A program made the position numbers and the translations under genes. The notes below the pieces were generated by a model that saw nothing but the letters and a program-made list of their open reading frames with translations, was not told the DNA's origin and searched no databases. From Enterobacter cloacae subsp. cloacae ATCC 13047 (GTDB taxonomy: Bacteria > Pseudomonadota > Gammaproteobacteria > Enterobacterales > Enterobacteriaceae): DNA of 64,000 bases. This document shows positions 20,244-30,694 of the stretch, piece by piece. Numbering within the stretch: position 1 is the first letter of the stretch; every line of letters starts with the position of its first letter. The stretch lies in contig NC_014121.1 in the NCBI RefSeq assembly GCF_000025565.1, forward strand, positions 1,612,001-1,676,000, given 5' to 3'.

Positions 20244-23200
20244 ATGCGACTGGTCATTATCGGCAATGGAATGGCAGCAACACGGCTGATTGCCTCGCTG
20301 ACCGGGCGTGCGCCTGGCCGCTTCGCGATCACCGTGTTGGGTGAGGAGCCTGAGCATGCGTACAACCGCATCCAGCTTTCGCCGGTGCTGGGTGGGGAAA
20401 AACGTCCGGAACAGATCCGCCTGCAGGACGATGACTGGTACCGCGAGCGCGGCGTCACGGTGCTCAGGGGGCAAAAGGTGCTCGCCGTGGACGTGGCGAA
20501 ACGGGAAATCCGTACCGCGCAGACCACGCTGGGGTGGGATGAACTGGTCTTCGCCACCGGGTCGATACCGTTCGTGCCGCCGATCCCCGGGGGCGATGCG
20601 CCACACGTCTTTACCTTCCGTCGCCTTGAGGATACGCGAGCCATTGCGCAGATCCCGGGGCCAGCGGTGGTGTTGGGCGGTGGCGTGCTGGGCGTTGAGA
20701 CGGCAGCGGCGCTGGCACAAACTTGTGACAACGTCACGCTGGTGCATCGCGGACCGTGGTTGATGGAACAACAGTTGGATCGGCAGGCGGGGCTGCTGCT
20801 GGAGGCTGCGCTGGCGGAGCGCGGCGTGCGCTGCGAGCTGTCGTCCGGGATCGCGGCAATCGCGCCGGATTCAGTGACGCTACACAACGGACGCCAGGTT
20901 AGCGCCGCGCGCGTGGTGCTGGCTACCGGCGTACTGCCCAACATCGCCCTGGCAAGCGCCAGCGGTATTCACTGCGCCCGTGGCATTGTGGTCGACCAGC
21001 AGATGCAGACCTCCGTCCCGGCTATTAGCGCCATTGGGGAGTGCTGCGAAATCGACGGTCAGACGTTTGGCCTGGTTGCCCCCTGCCTGGCACAGGCGGA
21101 CATTCTCGCCGCCCGGCTGGCAGGGGACGCCCCAGTGCCTTTTGCCCATACCGACAGCGGGATGCGCCTGAAGGTCACCGGTGTGGAGCTCTTCAGCGCC
21201 GGGCGCGTAACGGCGCAACCGGAGGATACGGTCTGGGACGCGTGGGATCCGCTGACCCGTCACTACCGTCGCTTACTGATTCATCGCGGTGCGCTGGCTG
21301 GCGTACTGCTGATGGGAGATTGCCGCAACGCGGCAACATTTACCGATTTACTGGCAACGGCTGCGCCCGCACACGTGGACTGGCTGTTCGATCGATTCAC
21401 TACGACGCAACCGCAGGTTGCAGGACAGAACGCTATGACAAAACCTACTCTGGTGGTGGTTGGGCACGGTATGGTCGGCCACCATTTTCTTGAAGACTGC
21501 GTAAACCGCAATCTGCATCAGCAATACCAGATTGTCGTCTTTGGCGAAGAGCGTTATGCCGCTTACGACCGCGTCCATCTCTCAGAGTATTTTGGCGGCC
21601 GCAGCGCGGAGTCCCTCTCGCTGGTGGAGGGCGACTTCTTTGCCAGACACGGCATAGAGTTGCGTTTGTCGCAGCAAATTGTCGCCATCGATCGCGACGC
21701 GCACGTTGTGCGTACCGCCAGCGGTCACGAAACCCACTGGGACAAACTGGTGCTGGCGACCGGCTCATATCCGTTTGTGCCGCCGGTGCCGGGCAACACG
21801 CTGCCGGGCTGCTTTGTCTATCGTACGCTGGACGATCTCGATAACATTGCCGCGCATGCGAAGGGATCCCGACGCGGCGTGGTCATTGGCGGTGGCCTGC
21901 TCGGGCTGGAAGCGGGCAACGCCCTCAAACAGCTGGGGCTAGAAACCCATGTGGTGGAATTCGCCCCCAACCTGATGGCGGTACAGCTCGACAACGACGG
22001 CGCGGCGATGCTGCGTAAAAAAATTGAAGCGCTCGGCGTCGGGGTTCACACCAGCAAAGCCACCACTGAAATTGCGGCCACCGACGACGGGCTGGTCCTG
22101 CGTTTTGCCGACGGTGAACAGCTGGACACCGATATGGTGGTCTTCTCTGCCGGGATCCGCCCGCAGGATGCGCTGGCGCGCAGCAGCGGCCTGGCGATCG
22201 GCGAGCGTGGCGGGATCTGCATTGATACCGCCTGCCAGACCTCAGATAAGGACATCTTCGCCATCGGGGAATGTGCGCTGTGGGAAGGTAAAATCTTCGG
22301 TCTGGTGGCGCCGGGTTACCAGATGGCACGCGTGGCGGCGGCCACGCTGGCGGGTGAGGAAAAATCCTTCACCGGCGCGGATATGAGCACCAAACTTAAG
22401 CTGCTGGGCGTGGACGTGGCCTCGTTTGGGGATGCCCATGGCCGTACGCCGGGGGCATTGAGCTACCAATGGACCCACGGCCCGCAGCAAATCTATAAAA
22501 AAATTGTCGTCAGCCATGACAACAAAACCCTGCTCGGCGGCGTGCTGGTGGGGGATGCCAGCGAATACGCCACGCTGGTGCAGATGATGCTTAACGGAAT
22601 CAGCCTGCCAAAAGAGCCTGAAACGCTCATCTTGCCAGCCTTCTCCGGTAGCGCGCCAAAAGCGCTGGGGGTGGCGGCACTGCCGGAAAGCGCGCAGATC
22701 TGCTCCTGTCATAACGTCAGCAAAGGCGATATCTGCCAGGCAGTAAGCGCCGGTGCGACGGACATCGGCGCCATCAAGCAGTGCACCAAAGCGGCGACCG
22801 GCTGCGGTGGGTGCAGCGCGCTGGTGAAACAGGTGATGGAGTTCCAGCTGGCTGAGCAGGGCGTGGAGGTGAAAAAAGATATCTGTGAGCACTTCCCGTA
22901 CTCGCGTCAGGAGATATACCACCTGGTGCGCGTCAACCATATTCGTACCTTCGACCAGCTGATTAGCCGCTACGGCCAAGGGCACGGCTGTGAGATCTGT
23001 AAACCGCTGGTGGGGTCAGTGCTGGCCTCCTGCTGGAACGAATACCTGCTGAAACCGGCGCATCTGCCGTTGCAGGACACCAACGACCGCTACTTTGCCA
23101 ATATTCAGAAGGACGGAACGTACTCCATCGTGCCGCGCATGCCCGCCGGGGAAGTAACGGCCGACGGGCTGATTGCTATCGGGCAGATCGCAAAGCGCTA

Positions 23201-24233
23201 CGGGCTGTACAGCAAGATCACCGGCGGCCAGCGTATTGACCTGTTTGGTGCCACGCTGGAGCAGCTGCCGGAGATCTGGCAGGCGCTGGTGGAGGCCGGA
23301 TTTGAAACCGGGCATGCGTACGGTAAATCCCTGCGTACCGTGAAATCCTGCGTCGGGTCAACCTGGTGCCGCTATGGCGTGCAGGACTCCACCGGCCTTG
23401 CGGTCAAACTGGAGCACCGTTACAAGGGGCTGCGCGCGCCGCACAAAATCAAAATGGCGGTGTCCGGCTGTACCCGCGAGTGTGCCGAGGCGCAAAGCAA
23501 AGATGTCGGCGTGATCGCCACGGACAAGGGCTGGAATCTCTATCTGTGCGGCAACGGCGGCATGAAGCCGCGACACGCGGATCTCTTCGCCAGCGATCTG
23601 GATGAAGAGACGCTGATCCGTACCGTCGACCGTTTTCTGATGTTCTACATTCGCACGGCGGATCGCCTGCAGCGGACCAGCACCTGGATGGACAACCTTG
23701 AAGGCGGTCTCGACTATCTGCGGGAGGTGATCCTCGACGATAGCCTCGGTATTGCGCACGAGCTGGAGCAGGAGATGGTCCGTGTGGTGGAAACGTATCA
23801 GTGTGAATGGCAGACCACGCTTAACGATCCGAACCGTCTGGCGCTGTTCCGCACGGCGGTGAACGGTCCGGCGGCGGAAGAGAGTAAACGCTGGCAGGAA
23901 ATTTGCGGTCTGGATGAGATCCCGGAGCAGGCGGGGATCGGCGCCCGGCTGGGGCGTAAGCCGATCGCGCTGTTCCGTTTTGGCAAATCGGTCTATGCCC
24001 TTGACGATCAGGAGCCAGGAAGCGGTGCGAACGTGCTGTCACGCGGTATTCTTGGCGATGCGGCGGGTGAGCCGGTGGTCATCTCGCCGCTCTATAAACA
24101 GCGTATTCGCCTGCGCGACGGCTGCCAGGTGGATAACGGTGAGCCTGCGGTGCGCGCCTGGCCGGTGAAAATCGAAAACGGCAAGGTGTGGGTGGGGAAC
24201 GACGCGTTGCTGGTCCGTGCGGAGGCATCATGA
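20244..24233 (+). CDS. nasB: fused NasC-NasB-NirD: assimilatory NADH nitrite reductase with electron-transfer module
   Basis: One uninterrupted frame of 1329 residues holds parts usually described as separate proteins. Residues 1 to about 397 are a FAD/NAD oxidoreductase (MRLVIIGNGMAATRLIASL...) matching NasC, the electron donor to NasA. From about 398 a second FAD/NAD domain starts (MTKPTLVVVGHGMVGHHF), the normal N-terminus of NasB/NirB. It is followed by BFD-type [2Fe-2S] Cys motifs near 818-860 (ICSCHNVSKGD... TGCGGC) and the sirohaem-[4Fe-4S] motifs CVGSTWC (about 1036) and CTRECAEAQ (about 1075). Residues about 1220-1329 form a NirD-like Rieske-fold domain without cluster cysteines. The NasB part reduces nitrite to ammonium. 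An ATG at 21435 with AGGA 9 bp before it could also make NasB alone. Confidence 0.88.
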   Translation: MRLVIIGNGMAATRLIASLTGRAPGRFAITVLGEEPEHAYNRIQLSPVLGGEKRPEQIRLQDDDWYRERGVTVLRGQKVLAVDVAKREIRTAQTTLGWDELVFATGSIPFVPPIPGGDAPHVFTFRRLEDTRAIAQIPGPAVVLGGGVLGVETAAALAQTCDNVTLVHRGPWLMEQQLDRQAGLLLEAALAERGVRCELSSGIAAIAPDSVTLHNGRQVSAARVVLATGVLPNIALASASGIHCARGIVVDQQMQTSVPAISAIGECCEIDGQTFGLVAPCLAQADILAARLAGDAPVPFAHTDSGMRLKVTGVELFSAGRVTAQPEDTVWDAWDPLTRHYRRLLIHRGALAGVLLMGDCRNAATFTDLLATAAPAHVDWLFDRFTTTQPQVAGQNAMTKPTLVVVGHGMVGHHFLEDCVNRNLHQQYQIVVFGEERYAAYDRVHLSEYFGGRSAESLSLVEGDFFARHGIELRLSQQIVAIDRDAHVVRTASGHETHWDKLVLATGSYPFVPPVPGNTLPGCFVYRTLDDLDNIAAHAKGSRRGVVIGGGLLGLEAGNALKQLGLETHVVEFAPNLMAVQLDNDGAAMLRKKIEALGVGVHTSKATTEIAATDDGLVLRFADGEQLDTDMVVFSAGIRPQDALARSSGLAIGERGGICIDTACQTSDKDIFAIGECALWEGKIFGLVAPGYQMARVAAATLAGEEKSFTGADMSTKLKLLGVDVASFGDAHGRTPGALSYQWTHGPQQIYKKIVVSHDNKTLLGGVLVGDASEYATLVQMMLNGISLPKEPETLILPAFSGSAPKALGVAALPESAQICSCHNVSKGDICQAVSAGATDIGAIKQCTKAATGCGGCSALVKQVMEFQLAEQGVEVKKDICEHFPYSRQEIYHLVRVNHIRTFDQLISRYGQGHGCEICKPLVGSVLASCWNEYLLKPAHLPLQDTNDRYFANIQKDGTYSIVPRMPAGEVTADGLIAIGQIAKRYGLYSKITGGQRIDLFGATLEQLPEIWQALVEAGFETGHAYGKSLRTVKSCVGSTWCRYGVQDSTGLAVKLEHRYKGLRAPHKIKMAVSGCTRECAEAQSKDVGVIATDKGWNLYLCGNGGMKPRHADLFASDLDEETLIRTVDRFLMFYIRTADRLQRTSTWMDNLEGGLDYLREVILDDSLGIAHELEQEMVRVVETYQCEWQTTLNDPNRLALFRTAVNGPAAEESKRWQEICGLDEIPEQAGIGARLGRKPIALFRFGKSVYALDDQEPGSGANVLSRGILGDAAGEPVVISPLYKQRIRLRDGCQVDNGEPAVRAWPVKIENGKVWVGNDALLVRAEAS

Positions 24234-26707
24234 ATGGAACCCGAACAACGTGCCCGTACTGCGGCGTCGGTTGCGGCGTGGTGGCCCGGGTTGAGGGCGA
24301 CAAGGTCACGGTGCGCGGCGATGAACGCCATCCCGCCAGTTTTGGACGGCTGTGCGTCAAAGGCGCGGCGTTAGGTGAAACCACGGGCCTGCAGGGGCGG
24401 CTGTTGCACCCGGTGGTGGACGGGCTGGAGGTGGACTGGCCGCAGGCGTTAAGCGCGGCCGGCGAGCGGCTGCGGGCGATTATCGACACCTGGGGGCCGC
24501 AGGCGGTGGCGTTTTACGCCTCCGGCCAGCTACTCACCGAGGATTACTACGCTGCCAATAAGCTGATGAAAGGGTTTATCGGCGCGGCGAACATCGATAC
24601 CAACTCGCGGCTCTGCATGTCGTCGGCGGTAGCAGGCTATAAGCGCGCATTTGGCGAAGATGTGGTGCCGTGCAGCTATGAGGACGTGGAGAACAGCGAT
24701 CTGGTGGTGCTGGTGGGTTCAAACGCGGCATGGACGCATCCGGTGCTTTATCAGCGGCTGGTTCAGGCGCGGCAAAACAATCCGCAAATGAAAGTGGTGG
24801 TGATCGATCCGCGTAAAACCGCCACCTGTGATATCGCCGACCTGCATCTGGCGCTCGCGCCCGGCAGTGACGCCGGGCTGTTTGTCGGTTTGCTCAACCT
24901 GATCCAGGGTACCGACGACTGGCCGATTGCCCGCGTGGCCGGGTTTTGTGGTCTTGATGCACAGGAGATTGCCACGTTTTACGACTGGTTCCTCACAGCG
25001 CCGCGTGCCATTACGCTCTACACCATGGGGATCAACCAGTCTTCCAGCGGCAGCGACAAGTGCAACGCCATCATTAACGTCCATCTTGCGAGCGGGAAAT
25101 TTGCCCGTCAGGGCTGCGGGCCGTTTTCGCTGACCGGCCAGCCAAACGCGATGGGAGGAAGGGAAGTGGGTGGCCTCGCGAATCAGCTGGCGGCGCACAT
25201 GAACTTCGAGCCGGACGATCTCTCGCGGGTGGCACGTTTCTGGGGAACCGAACGGCTGGCGCAAACGCCGGGCCTGATGGCCGTTGATCTGTTTAACGCC
25301 ATTGCCCGCGGTGATGTGAAGGCGGTATGGATCATGGGCACCAATCCGGCTGTCTCGCTGCCGGATAGTCACGCGGTATGCCAGGCGCTGGCGAACTGTC
25401 CGCTGGTCATTGTTTCTGAGGTGATGCAGGAGACCGACACCAGCCGCTACGCCCACATTCGTTTCCCGGCGCTGGGCTGGGGAGAGAAAAATGGCACGGT
25501 CACCAACTCCGAACGGCGGATCTCACGCCAGCGCGCCTTTCTGGCTGCCCCGGGTCAGGCAAAACCGGACTGGTGGATAGTTGCCCAGGTGGCGAAACAG
25601 CTGGGCTATGGTGAGGCCTTTGCCTGGGAACATCCGCAGGAAATTTTTTGTGAACATGCGGCACTGTCGGCATTTGAGAATGACGGGGCACGGGCGTTTA
25701 ATCTGCATGCGCTGGCGGGGCTTACCCGTGAGGCCTGGGATCAGCTTGAGCCTTATCAGTGGGCGGCGGGCGATTTTCCCCACCGGAATATGGTGCCCGT
25801 TGACCCGCGTCTGCACGGCGCGGTGCCAGATGCGTTATATCCGTTGCTGCTGAATACCGGACGCATCCGCGATCAATGGCATACCATGTCCCGTACGGGA
25901 TATGTTCCGGGGCTGATGCAGCATATCTCTGAGCCCTGCGTTGAGATCTGCGCCGCAGATGCCGCGCGTTTCGCCCTTTGCGAAGGGCAACTGGCGCGGA
26001 TCAGCTCTCCGCGTGGAGTGATGGTGGCAAAAGTACGTATCAACGATGGGCAAAGGGAGGGTGAAGTATTCGCCCCCATGCACTGGAATGCGCAGTTTGC
26101 CCGTCAGGGAAAGGTTAATACGCTGGTGGCAGGGCGCTGCGATCCGCAGTCCGGTCAGCCGGAGAGTAAACAGACCGCCGTCAGGATCATGCCATGGCAG
26201 CCTGAATGGCAGGGAGAGCTGTATGCCCGTGTGCTGCCGGAACTGCCGCCTTCGGTACACTGGTGGCGCAAAGCCTCACGCCTGACGGTGGCGGCTGACG
26301 AACCGTTGATGCCGTGGGTGAAAGAGTATGCTGAACAGCAGGGCTGGCAGCTGCAACTTGCCCGGACGGATGCGCGCAGCAGCGTACTGGCATGGCATAA
26401 CGGCGAGCTGATGCTCGGATTCTGGGAAGGGACTACGTTGCCAGCGCTGGCGCATGCGACTATTGAAGAGGCTTTCCGTCGGGCTCCAGAGACGCTTGCG
26501 GAGCGGCATACGCTCCTGAACGGCGCGGGCGCGGGGGAGAGTGTCGATCCGGGACGCATTATCTGCAGCTGTTACTGCGTCGGGGAAAATGCGATACGGG
26601 AGGCGATTGTCGGCGGGTGCGATTCCGTTGCAGCGCTGGGGGCTAAGCTACGGTGTGGGACGAATTGCGGCTCCTGCGTGCCGGAGCTGAAAGGGCTGTT
26701 TGGATAA
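24230..26707 (+). CDS. nasA: assimilatory nitrate reductase catalytic subunit
   Basis: NasA reduces nitrate to nitrite in the cytosol with a bis-MGD molybdenum cofactor. The 825-residue protein begins with a [4Fe-4S] motif TCPYCGVGCGV and continues with molybdopterin oxidoreductase blocks ('INQSSSGSDKCNAIINVHLA', 'WIMGTNPAVSLPDSHAV'). The last 50 residues are a BFD-like [2Fe-2S] domain (CSCYCVGENAIREAI... CGTNCGSCVPEL), the K. oxytoca NasA arrangement. The ATG overlaps the nasB stop (ATGA) and has GGAGG 4 bp upstream. An earlier in-frame codon would duplicate coding of nasB and is rejected. Confidence 0.96.
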   Translation: MNGTRTTCPYCGVGCGVVARVEGDKVTVRGDERHPASFGRLCVKGAALGETTGLQGRLLHPVVDGLEVDWPQALSAAGERLRAIIDTWGPQAVAFYASGQLLTEDYYAANKLMKGFIGAANIDTNSRLCMSSAVAGYKRAFGEDVVPCSYEDVENSDLVVLVGSNAAWTHPVLYQRLVQARQNNPQMKVVVIDPRKTATCDIADLHLALAPGSDAGLFVGLLNLIQGTDDWPIARVAGFCGLDAQEIATFYDWFLTAPRAITLYTMGINQSSSGSDKCNAIINVHLASGKFARQGCGPFSLTGQPNAMGGREVGGLANQLAAHMNFEPDDLSRVARFWGTERLAQTPGLMAVDLFNAIARGDVKAVWIMGTNPAVSLPDSHAVCQALANCPLVIVSEVMQETDTSRYAHIRFPALGWGEKNGTVTNSERRISRQRAFLAAPGQAKPDWWIVAQVAKQLGYGEAFAWEHPQEIFCEHAALSAFENDGARAFNLHALAGLTREAWDQLEPYQWAAGDFPHRNMVPVDPRLHGAVPDALYPLLLNTGRIRDQWHTMSRTGYVPGLMQHISEPCVEICAADAARFALCEGQLARISSPRGVMVAKVRINDGQREGEVFAPMHWNAQFARQGKVNTLVAGRCDPQSGQPESKQTAVRIMPWQPEWQGELYARVLPELPPSVHWWRKASRLTVAADEPLMPWVKEYAEQQGWQLQLARTDARSSVLAWHNGELMLGFWEGTTLPALAHATIEEAFRRAPETLAERHTLLNGAGAGESVDPGRIICSCYCVGENAIREAIVGGCDSVAALGAKLRCGTNCGSCVPELKGLFG

Positions 26708-26844
26708 TGGTCTAAGAGTGTCGGGTAAAGCGACAATAATGTTCAGGATATTCCTGAAATTTGCGCTAAGACTGCATTTCACAGCTTATCGCGTTAACAT
26801 TAAAAGCGTTGCCTCATAAACACAGGTTCTTATTTACGACGTTG

Positions 26845-28251
26845 ATGGCTGTATCGTCCCGCATTCGCTTTCTGTTATTACTCCCACTTCTTACGGCGGG
26901 TGCCGTTCACGGTGCCCCGAATTCCTTTATGCATCAGGCAGAAAACCCCTTTGATAACAACGGGGACAGTTTGCCCGATCTCGGCATGGCGACGCCAACA
27001 GACGAGGGGGAAAAGCACCTGGCCGAAATGGCAAAAGCCTTTGGCGAAGCCAGTATGACCGATAACGGCCTCACCACCGGCGAGCAGGCGCGTCAGTTCG
27101 CGTTTGGTAAGGTGCGTGACGCGGTGAGCGGCGAGGTGAATCAGCAGATTGAGTCCTGGCTCTCGCCCTGGGGCAACGCCAGCGTCAATTTACTGGTGGA
27201 TGACGAGGGGAACTTTAACGGCAGCAGCGGGAGCTGGTTCATCCCCTGGAATGATAACAACCGTTACCTGAGCTGGAGCCAGCTGGGGCTGACGCAGCAG
27301 AGTGACGGCCTGGTGAGCAATGCCGGCATCGGTCAGCGCTGGGTTGCCGGAAAATGGCTGCTCGGCTACAACACCTTTTACGATAACCTGCTTGATGAAA
27401 ACCTGCAGCGTGCCGGGCTGGGTGCGGAGGCGTGGGGCGAGAATCTGCGTCTGTCTGCCAATTACTATCAACCGCTGGCCAGCTGGCGCGAGAGTTCGGA
27501 CGTGCAGGAGCAGCGCATGGCGCGTGGCTATGACGTGACCGCTAAAGCCTGGCTGCCGTGGTTTCATCATTTCAACACCAGCGTCAGCTTTGAGCAGTAC
27601 TTTGGTGACAACGTTGACCTGTTCAACAGTGGAACCGGCTATCACAACCCGGTGGCGGTCAACCTGGGGCTTAACTATACGCCTGTTCCGCTGGTCACCC
27701 TGACGGCGGCGCATAAGCAGGGCGAGAGCGGTGCGAGTCAGAACAACCTCGGGCTTAAGCTCAACTACCGCTTCGGCGTGCCTCTTTCCAAGCAGCTTTC
27801 CGCCAGCGAAGTTGCCGCCACGCGCTCCCTGCGCGGCAGTCGCTATGATTCACCGGAGCGGGATAACCTGCCGGTAATGGAGTTCCGCCAGCGCAAAACG
27901 CTCTCCGTCTGGCTGGCGACCCCGCCGTGGGATCTGAAAGGGGGCGAGACCGTGATGCTCAAGCTTCAGGTACGCAGCACTCATGGTATTCGGCAGATCC
28001 ACTGGCAGGGCGATACCCAGGCACTGAGCCTGACCGCACCGGCCAACACGCACAGCAGCGATGGCTGGAGTGTGATTATGCCTGCCTGGGATGACAGTGA
28101 CGGGGCGAAGAACCGCTGGCACCTGTCGGCGGTGGTTGAAGATGAAAAAGGACAGCGCGTCTCATCCAATGAGATCACGCTTACCGTGGTTCAGCCGCTT
28201 GTCGCGTTACCTGACGACGACCCGCGCTGGAAGTTACTCCCGGATGAGTAA
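26845..28251 (+). CDS. ychO: invasin/intimin-like outer-membrane protein YchO
   Basis: YchO is an inverse-autotransporter-type protein: a signal peptide (about 1-25, ending GAVHGAP), an N-terminal helical region, and a beta-barrel of about 250 residues ('SWLSPWGNASVNLLVDDEG', 'LLGYNTFYDNLLDENLQRAG', 'VNLGLNYTPVPLVTLTAAHK'). A C-terminal Ig-like domain follows from about 350. The start is uncertain: the ATG at 26845 gives a normal signal peptide but has a poor ribosome binding site, and a TTG at 26809 would add 12 residues. It lacks the large passenger of true intimins. It ends 3 bp from the narL stop codon on the other strand, with no clear terminator between. Confidence 0.85.
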   Translation: MAVSSRIRFLLLLPLLTAGAVHGAPNSFMHQAENPFDNNGDSLPDLGMATPTDEGEKHLAEMAKAFGEASMTDNGLTTGEQARQFAFGKVRDAVSGEVNQQIESWLSPWGNASVNLLVDDEGNFNGSSGSWFIPWNDNNRYLSWSQLGLTQQSDGLVSNAGIGQRWVAGKWLLGYNTFYDNLLDENLQRAGLGAEAWGENLRLSANYYQPLASWRESSDVQEQRMARGYDVTAKAWLPWFHHFNTSVSFEQYFGDNVDLFNSGTGYHNPVAVNLGLNYTPVPLVTLTAAHKQGESGASQNNLGLKLNYRFGVPLSKQLSASEVAATRSLRGSRYDSPERDNLPVMEFRQRKTLSVWLATPPWDLKGGETVMLKLQVRSTHGIRQIHWQGDTQALSLTAPANTHSSDGWSVIMPAWDDSDGAKNRWHLSAVVEDEKGQRVSSNEITLTVVQPLVALPDDDPRWKLLPDE

Positions 28252-28254
28252 TCC

Positions 28255-28905
28255 TCAGAAAATGCGTTCCTGATGCACCCACACGGCGGCTTCAACGCGG
28301 GATTTTAACTTCATCTTCTTCAGCATATGTTTCACATGCACCTTGACCGTGCTTTCGGTGATATCCAGACGACGGGCGATCATTTTGTTCGGCAGACCCT
28401 GGGCAATCAGCTTCAGAATATCGCGCTCGCGCGGGGTTAACTGGCTGACGTCGCGGTCGGAGGTGGCGCGGTTTGCCCGCAGGCTGGCGGCCAGCACCGG
28501 GGTTAACGCCTCGCTCAGTACCATTTCGCCTGCGGCAGCCTGTTGCAGGGCCTTGAGCAGATCTTCCGGCTCCATGTCTTTTAGCAGGTAGCCGTCTGCA
28601 CCGCGTTTTAACGCCGTGACGACATCTTCTTCATGGTTTGAGACGCTGAAGACCACCACGCGTCCCGACAGCGATTTTTCACGCAGCTTATCGAGCGTCT
28701 CCAGACCGTTCATGCCTGGCATGTTGAGATCGAGCAGGATCAAATCAGGATCAAGCGATTCGGCAAGTTCAATACCTTGTTCACCGTTGCTGGCTTCGCC
28801 AACGACGGTGATATCAGGTGCCATGCTGACCAGCTGTTTTACGCCAGTACGCAGCATCGGATGGTCGTCAATCAACAGGATGGATGCCGGTTCCTGATTA
28901 GTCAT
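28255..28905 (-). CDS. narL: nitrate/nitrite response regulator NarL
   Basis: NarL is the DNA-binding partner of NarX, activating nar genes and repressing alternatives when nitrate is present. The 216-residue protein has an N-terminal receiver domain (ILLIDDHP; phospho-acceptor Asp59 in '[14 protein letters not shown]') and a C-terminal LuxR-type helix-turn-helix ('[20 protein letters not shown]'). The start at 28905 is preceded by GGGAG and overlaps the end of narX by 8 bp, indicating coupled translation. Upstream in-frame codons lie in narX. Confidence 0.97.
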   Translation of the reverse strand: MTNQEPASILLIDDHPMLRTGVKQLVSMAPDITVVGEASNGEQGIELAESLDPDLILLDLNMPGMNGLETLDKLREKSLSGRVVVFSVSNHEEDVVTALKRGADGYLLKDMEPEDLLKALQQAAAGEMVLSEALTPVLAASLRANRATSDRDVSQLTPRERDILKLIAQGLPNKMIARRLDITESTVKVHVKHMLKKMKLKSRVEAAVWVHQERIF

Positions 28906-30694
28906 GGGTTTCTCCCTGGATAGTTGTGAGGGGTTTTTCGGGGATAAAGGTGACAACCACTTCTGTGCCACCTGTTTCTCGCCGACGAACCTGGCAATCA
29001 CCGCGCAGGCTTTGGGCGCGGTCTCGCATGATAATTAAACCGTAATGGTTTGTCCGTTCGGCATTTTCCGGCACGCCGCGGCCGTTGTCATGAACCGTGA
29101 GCTTCACCTGATTATCGTGCTGGCTAACGGTAACGGTGACCGCCGTCGCGTCAGCGTGTTTTAGCACGTTGCTCAGCGCTTCGCGGGCGATCTGCAGTAA
29201 ATGAATGGCCTGATGCGAAGGCACAAAACGAGGCGGTAACTGGTAATCGAGCTTCACCGGGAACCCCAGTCGGGCGCTAAATTCCTGGCAGCTTGCTTCC
29301 AGCGCCGGGCGCAGGCCGGGCTCGGTGAGCTGCAGGCGGAAGGTGGTCAGCAGTTCGCGAAGCTGTACCCAGGAGGTGTTCAGCTCGTTGCGGATCTGGC
29401 TCAGCAGCGCTTTGTTGCTTTCCGGCATTTCTGCGGCCTGCATTTGCAGACAGCTGACCTGCATTTTCATACAGGAGAGCGACTGGGCAATAGAGTCGTG
29501 GAGTTCGCGGGCGATGGTGGCGCGCTCTTCCATCACGATCAGCTGCTGCTGCTTCTCCTGATGGCGGTCTAGGGCCAGCGTGGCCGTCAGCTGTTCAACC
29601 AGCGTATCCACCAGTTGCTGCTGGTCGTGGCTCAGATGACGCCCGGCGGGCAGGGTCGCCAGCAGAATACCGTACTGGGTGTGGCTGTCTGTCAGCCGCC
29701 ATTTTAGCGTCGTGCCGCTGGTGGTCAACGGCGGTAAGCCGCGTGGGCACAGATGGCAGCCTTTGTCATCGCAGGTCATGTCTGACTGACAGGTAAACTC
29801 CTGGTGATTTTCTTCATCTTCCATGTCGTACACCCGAAGCTCCAGATCGTGCAGCAGGGTCAGATTCTGCAGGCCATTCAGGACCGGTGAGAGACGTTCG
29901 CACAGCGGCACCTGCATATGCAGGCGGCGATTAGCCTGCCACAGGAACGAGAGGATCTCGTTTTTCTGCTCCAGCCCCGCGGTTTTCTCCTGTACGCGTT
30001 TTTCCAGCACCGCGTAACTCTCGGCGAGTTCATCTGACATGGTGTTGAGCGCCTGGCCCAGCATCGCCATTTCGTTACGTCCGCTGATGTGGGTGCGCTG
30101 GGTAAAATCCCGGGCGGTCACCGCGCGGGCCATCGCCAGCAGTTGCTTCCAGGGATTCAGCAGCCGGGCGCGCAGCCAGACAATGGTGAAAATCAGCAGC
30201 AGCCCCATAAACAGCGCCATCGCCCGGTGGATCATCACCACCCGGTCGATGCGTAATTCGGTGGTTTGATCGAAAGAGGAGACCAGGGTATCAATGCGGG
30301 AAACGAACCCGGCGACATCATGAGCAACGGTATCAGGATTTTTCGCCTGCTTTAACCCCGGCTCCAGCTGAGTGTGCCAGTAGCCCTGAAGGGCTTTAAG
30401 CTGGGATTCCTGACCGGCACGAATCGCGGCACTTTCCAGTTCGGTGCTGAAAGCGGTATGTTCCATATCGTCCAGCAGCTTCTGATCGTCCTGGGTTAAC
30501 GGCACCGATGCCAGTAGACGATAACTCTGCATGCGTAGTGAGCCTGCCTCGTTGATGGCATGGGCATTACCCTGTACACCCTGTACCAGCCAGCCGGAAA
30601 TCGCCATGCCGGTCACGCCGATGGCGGTAGACAGCAAAACGATCAGGGCGACCTGATTGACGAGTGTTAGCGGAGATAAACATCTTTTTAACAT
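28898..30694 (-). CDS. narX: nitrate/nitrite sensor histidine kinase NarX
   Basis: NarX phosphorylates NarL in response to periplasmic nitrate. The 598-residue length equals E. coli. The first membrane helix is at about 15-37, followed by the ligand-binding P-box region ('[19 protein letters not shown]'). The second helix, near 155-175, leads to HAMP, a Cys-containing central module ('[12 protein letters not shown]'), and a HisKA_3 kinase with phospho-acceptor His in [18 protein letters not shown] near 399. 'HDNGRGVP' is the ATP-binding N/G region. The ATG at 30694 gives the usual [14 protein letters not shown] start. Confidence 0.97.
   Translation of the reverse strand: MLKRCLSPLTLVNQVALIVLLSTAIGVTGMAISGWLVQGVQGNAHAINEAGSLRMQSYRLLASVPLTQDDQKLLDDMEHTAFSTELESAAIRAGQESQLKALQGYWHTQLEPGLKQAKNPDTVAHDVAGFVSRIDTLVSSFDQTTELRIDRVVMIHRAMALFMGLLLIFTIVWLRARLLNPWKQLLAMARAVTARDFTQRTHISGRNEMAMLGQALNTMSDELAESYAVLEKRVQEKTAGLEQKNEILSFLWQANRRLHMQVPLCERLSPVLNGLQNLTLLHDLELRVYDMEDEENHQEFTCQSDMTCDDKGCHLCPRGLPPLTTSGTTLKWRLTDSHTQYGILLATLPAGRHLSHDQQQLVDTLVEQLTATLALDRHQEKQQQLIVMEERATIARELHDSIAQSLSCMKMQVSCLQMQAAEMPESNKALLSQIRNELNTSWVQLRELLTTFRLQLTEPGLRPALEASCQEFSARLGFPVKLDYQLPPRFVPSHQAIHLLQIAREALSNVLKHADATAVTVTVSQHDNQVKLTVHDNGRGVPENAERTNHYGLIIMRDRAQSLRGDCQVRRRETGGTEVVVTFIPEKPLTTIQGETHD

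Noticed and set aside
19859..20944. 361-codon open frame on the minus strand
   Set aside because: Antisense to nasD and the nasC part; Ser/Arg-rich without a known fold.
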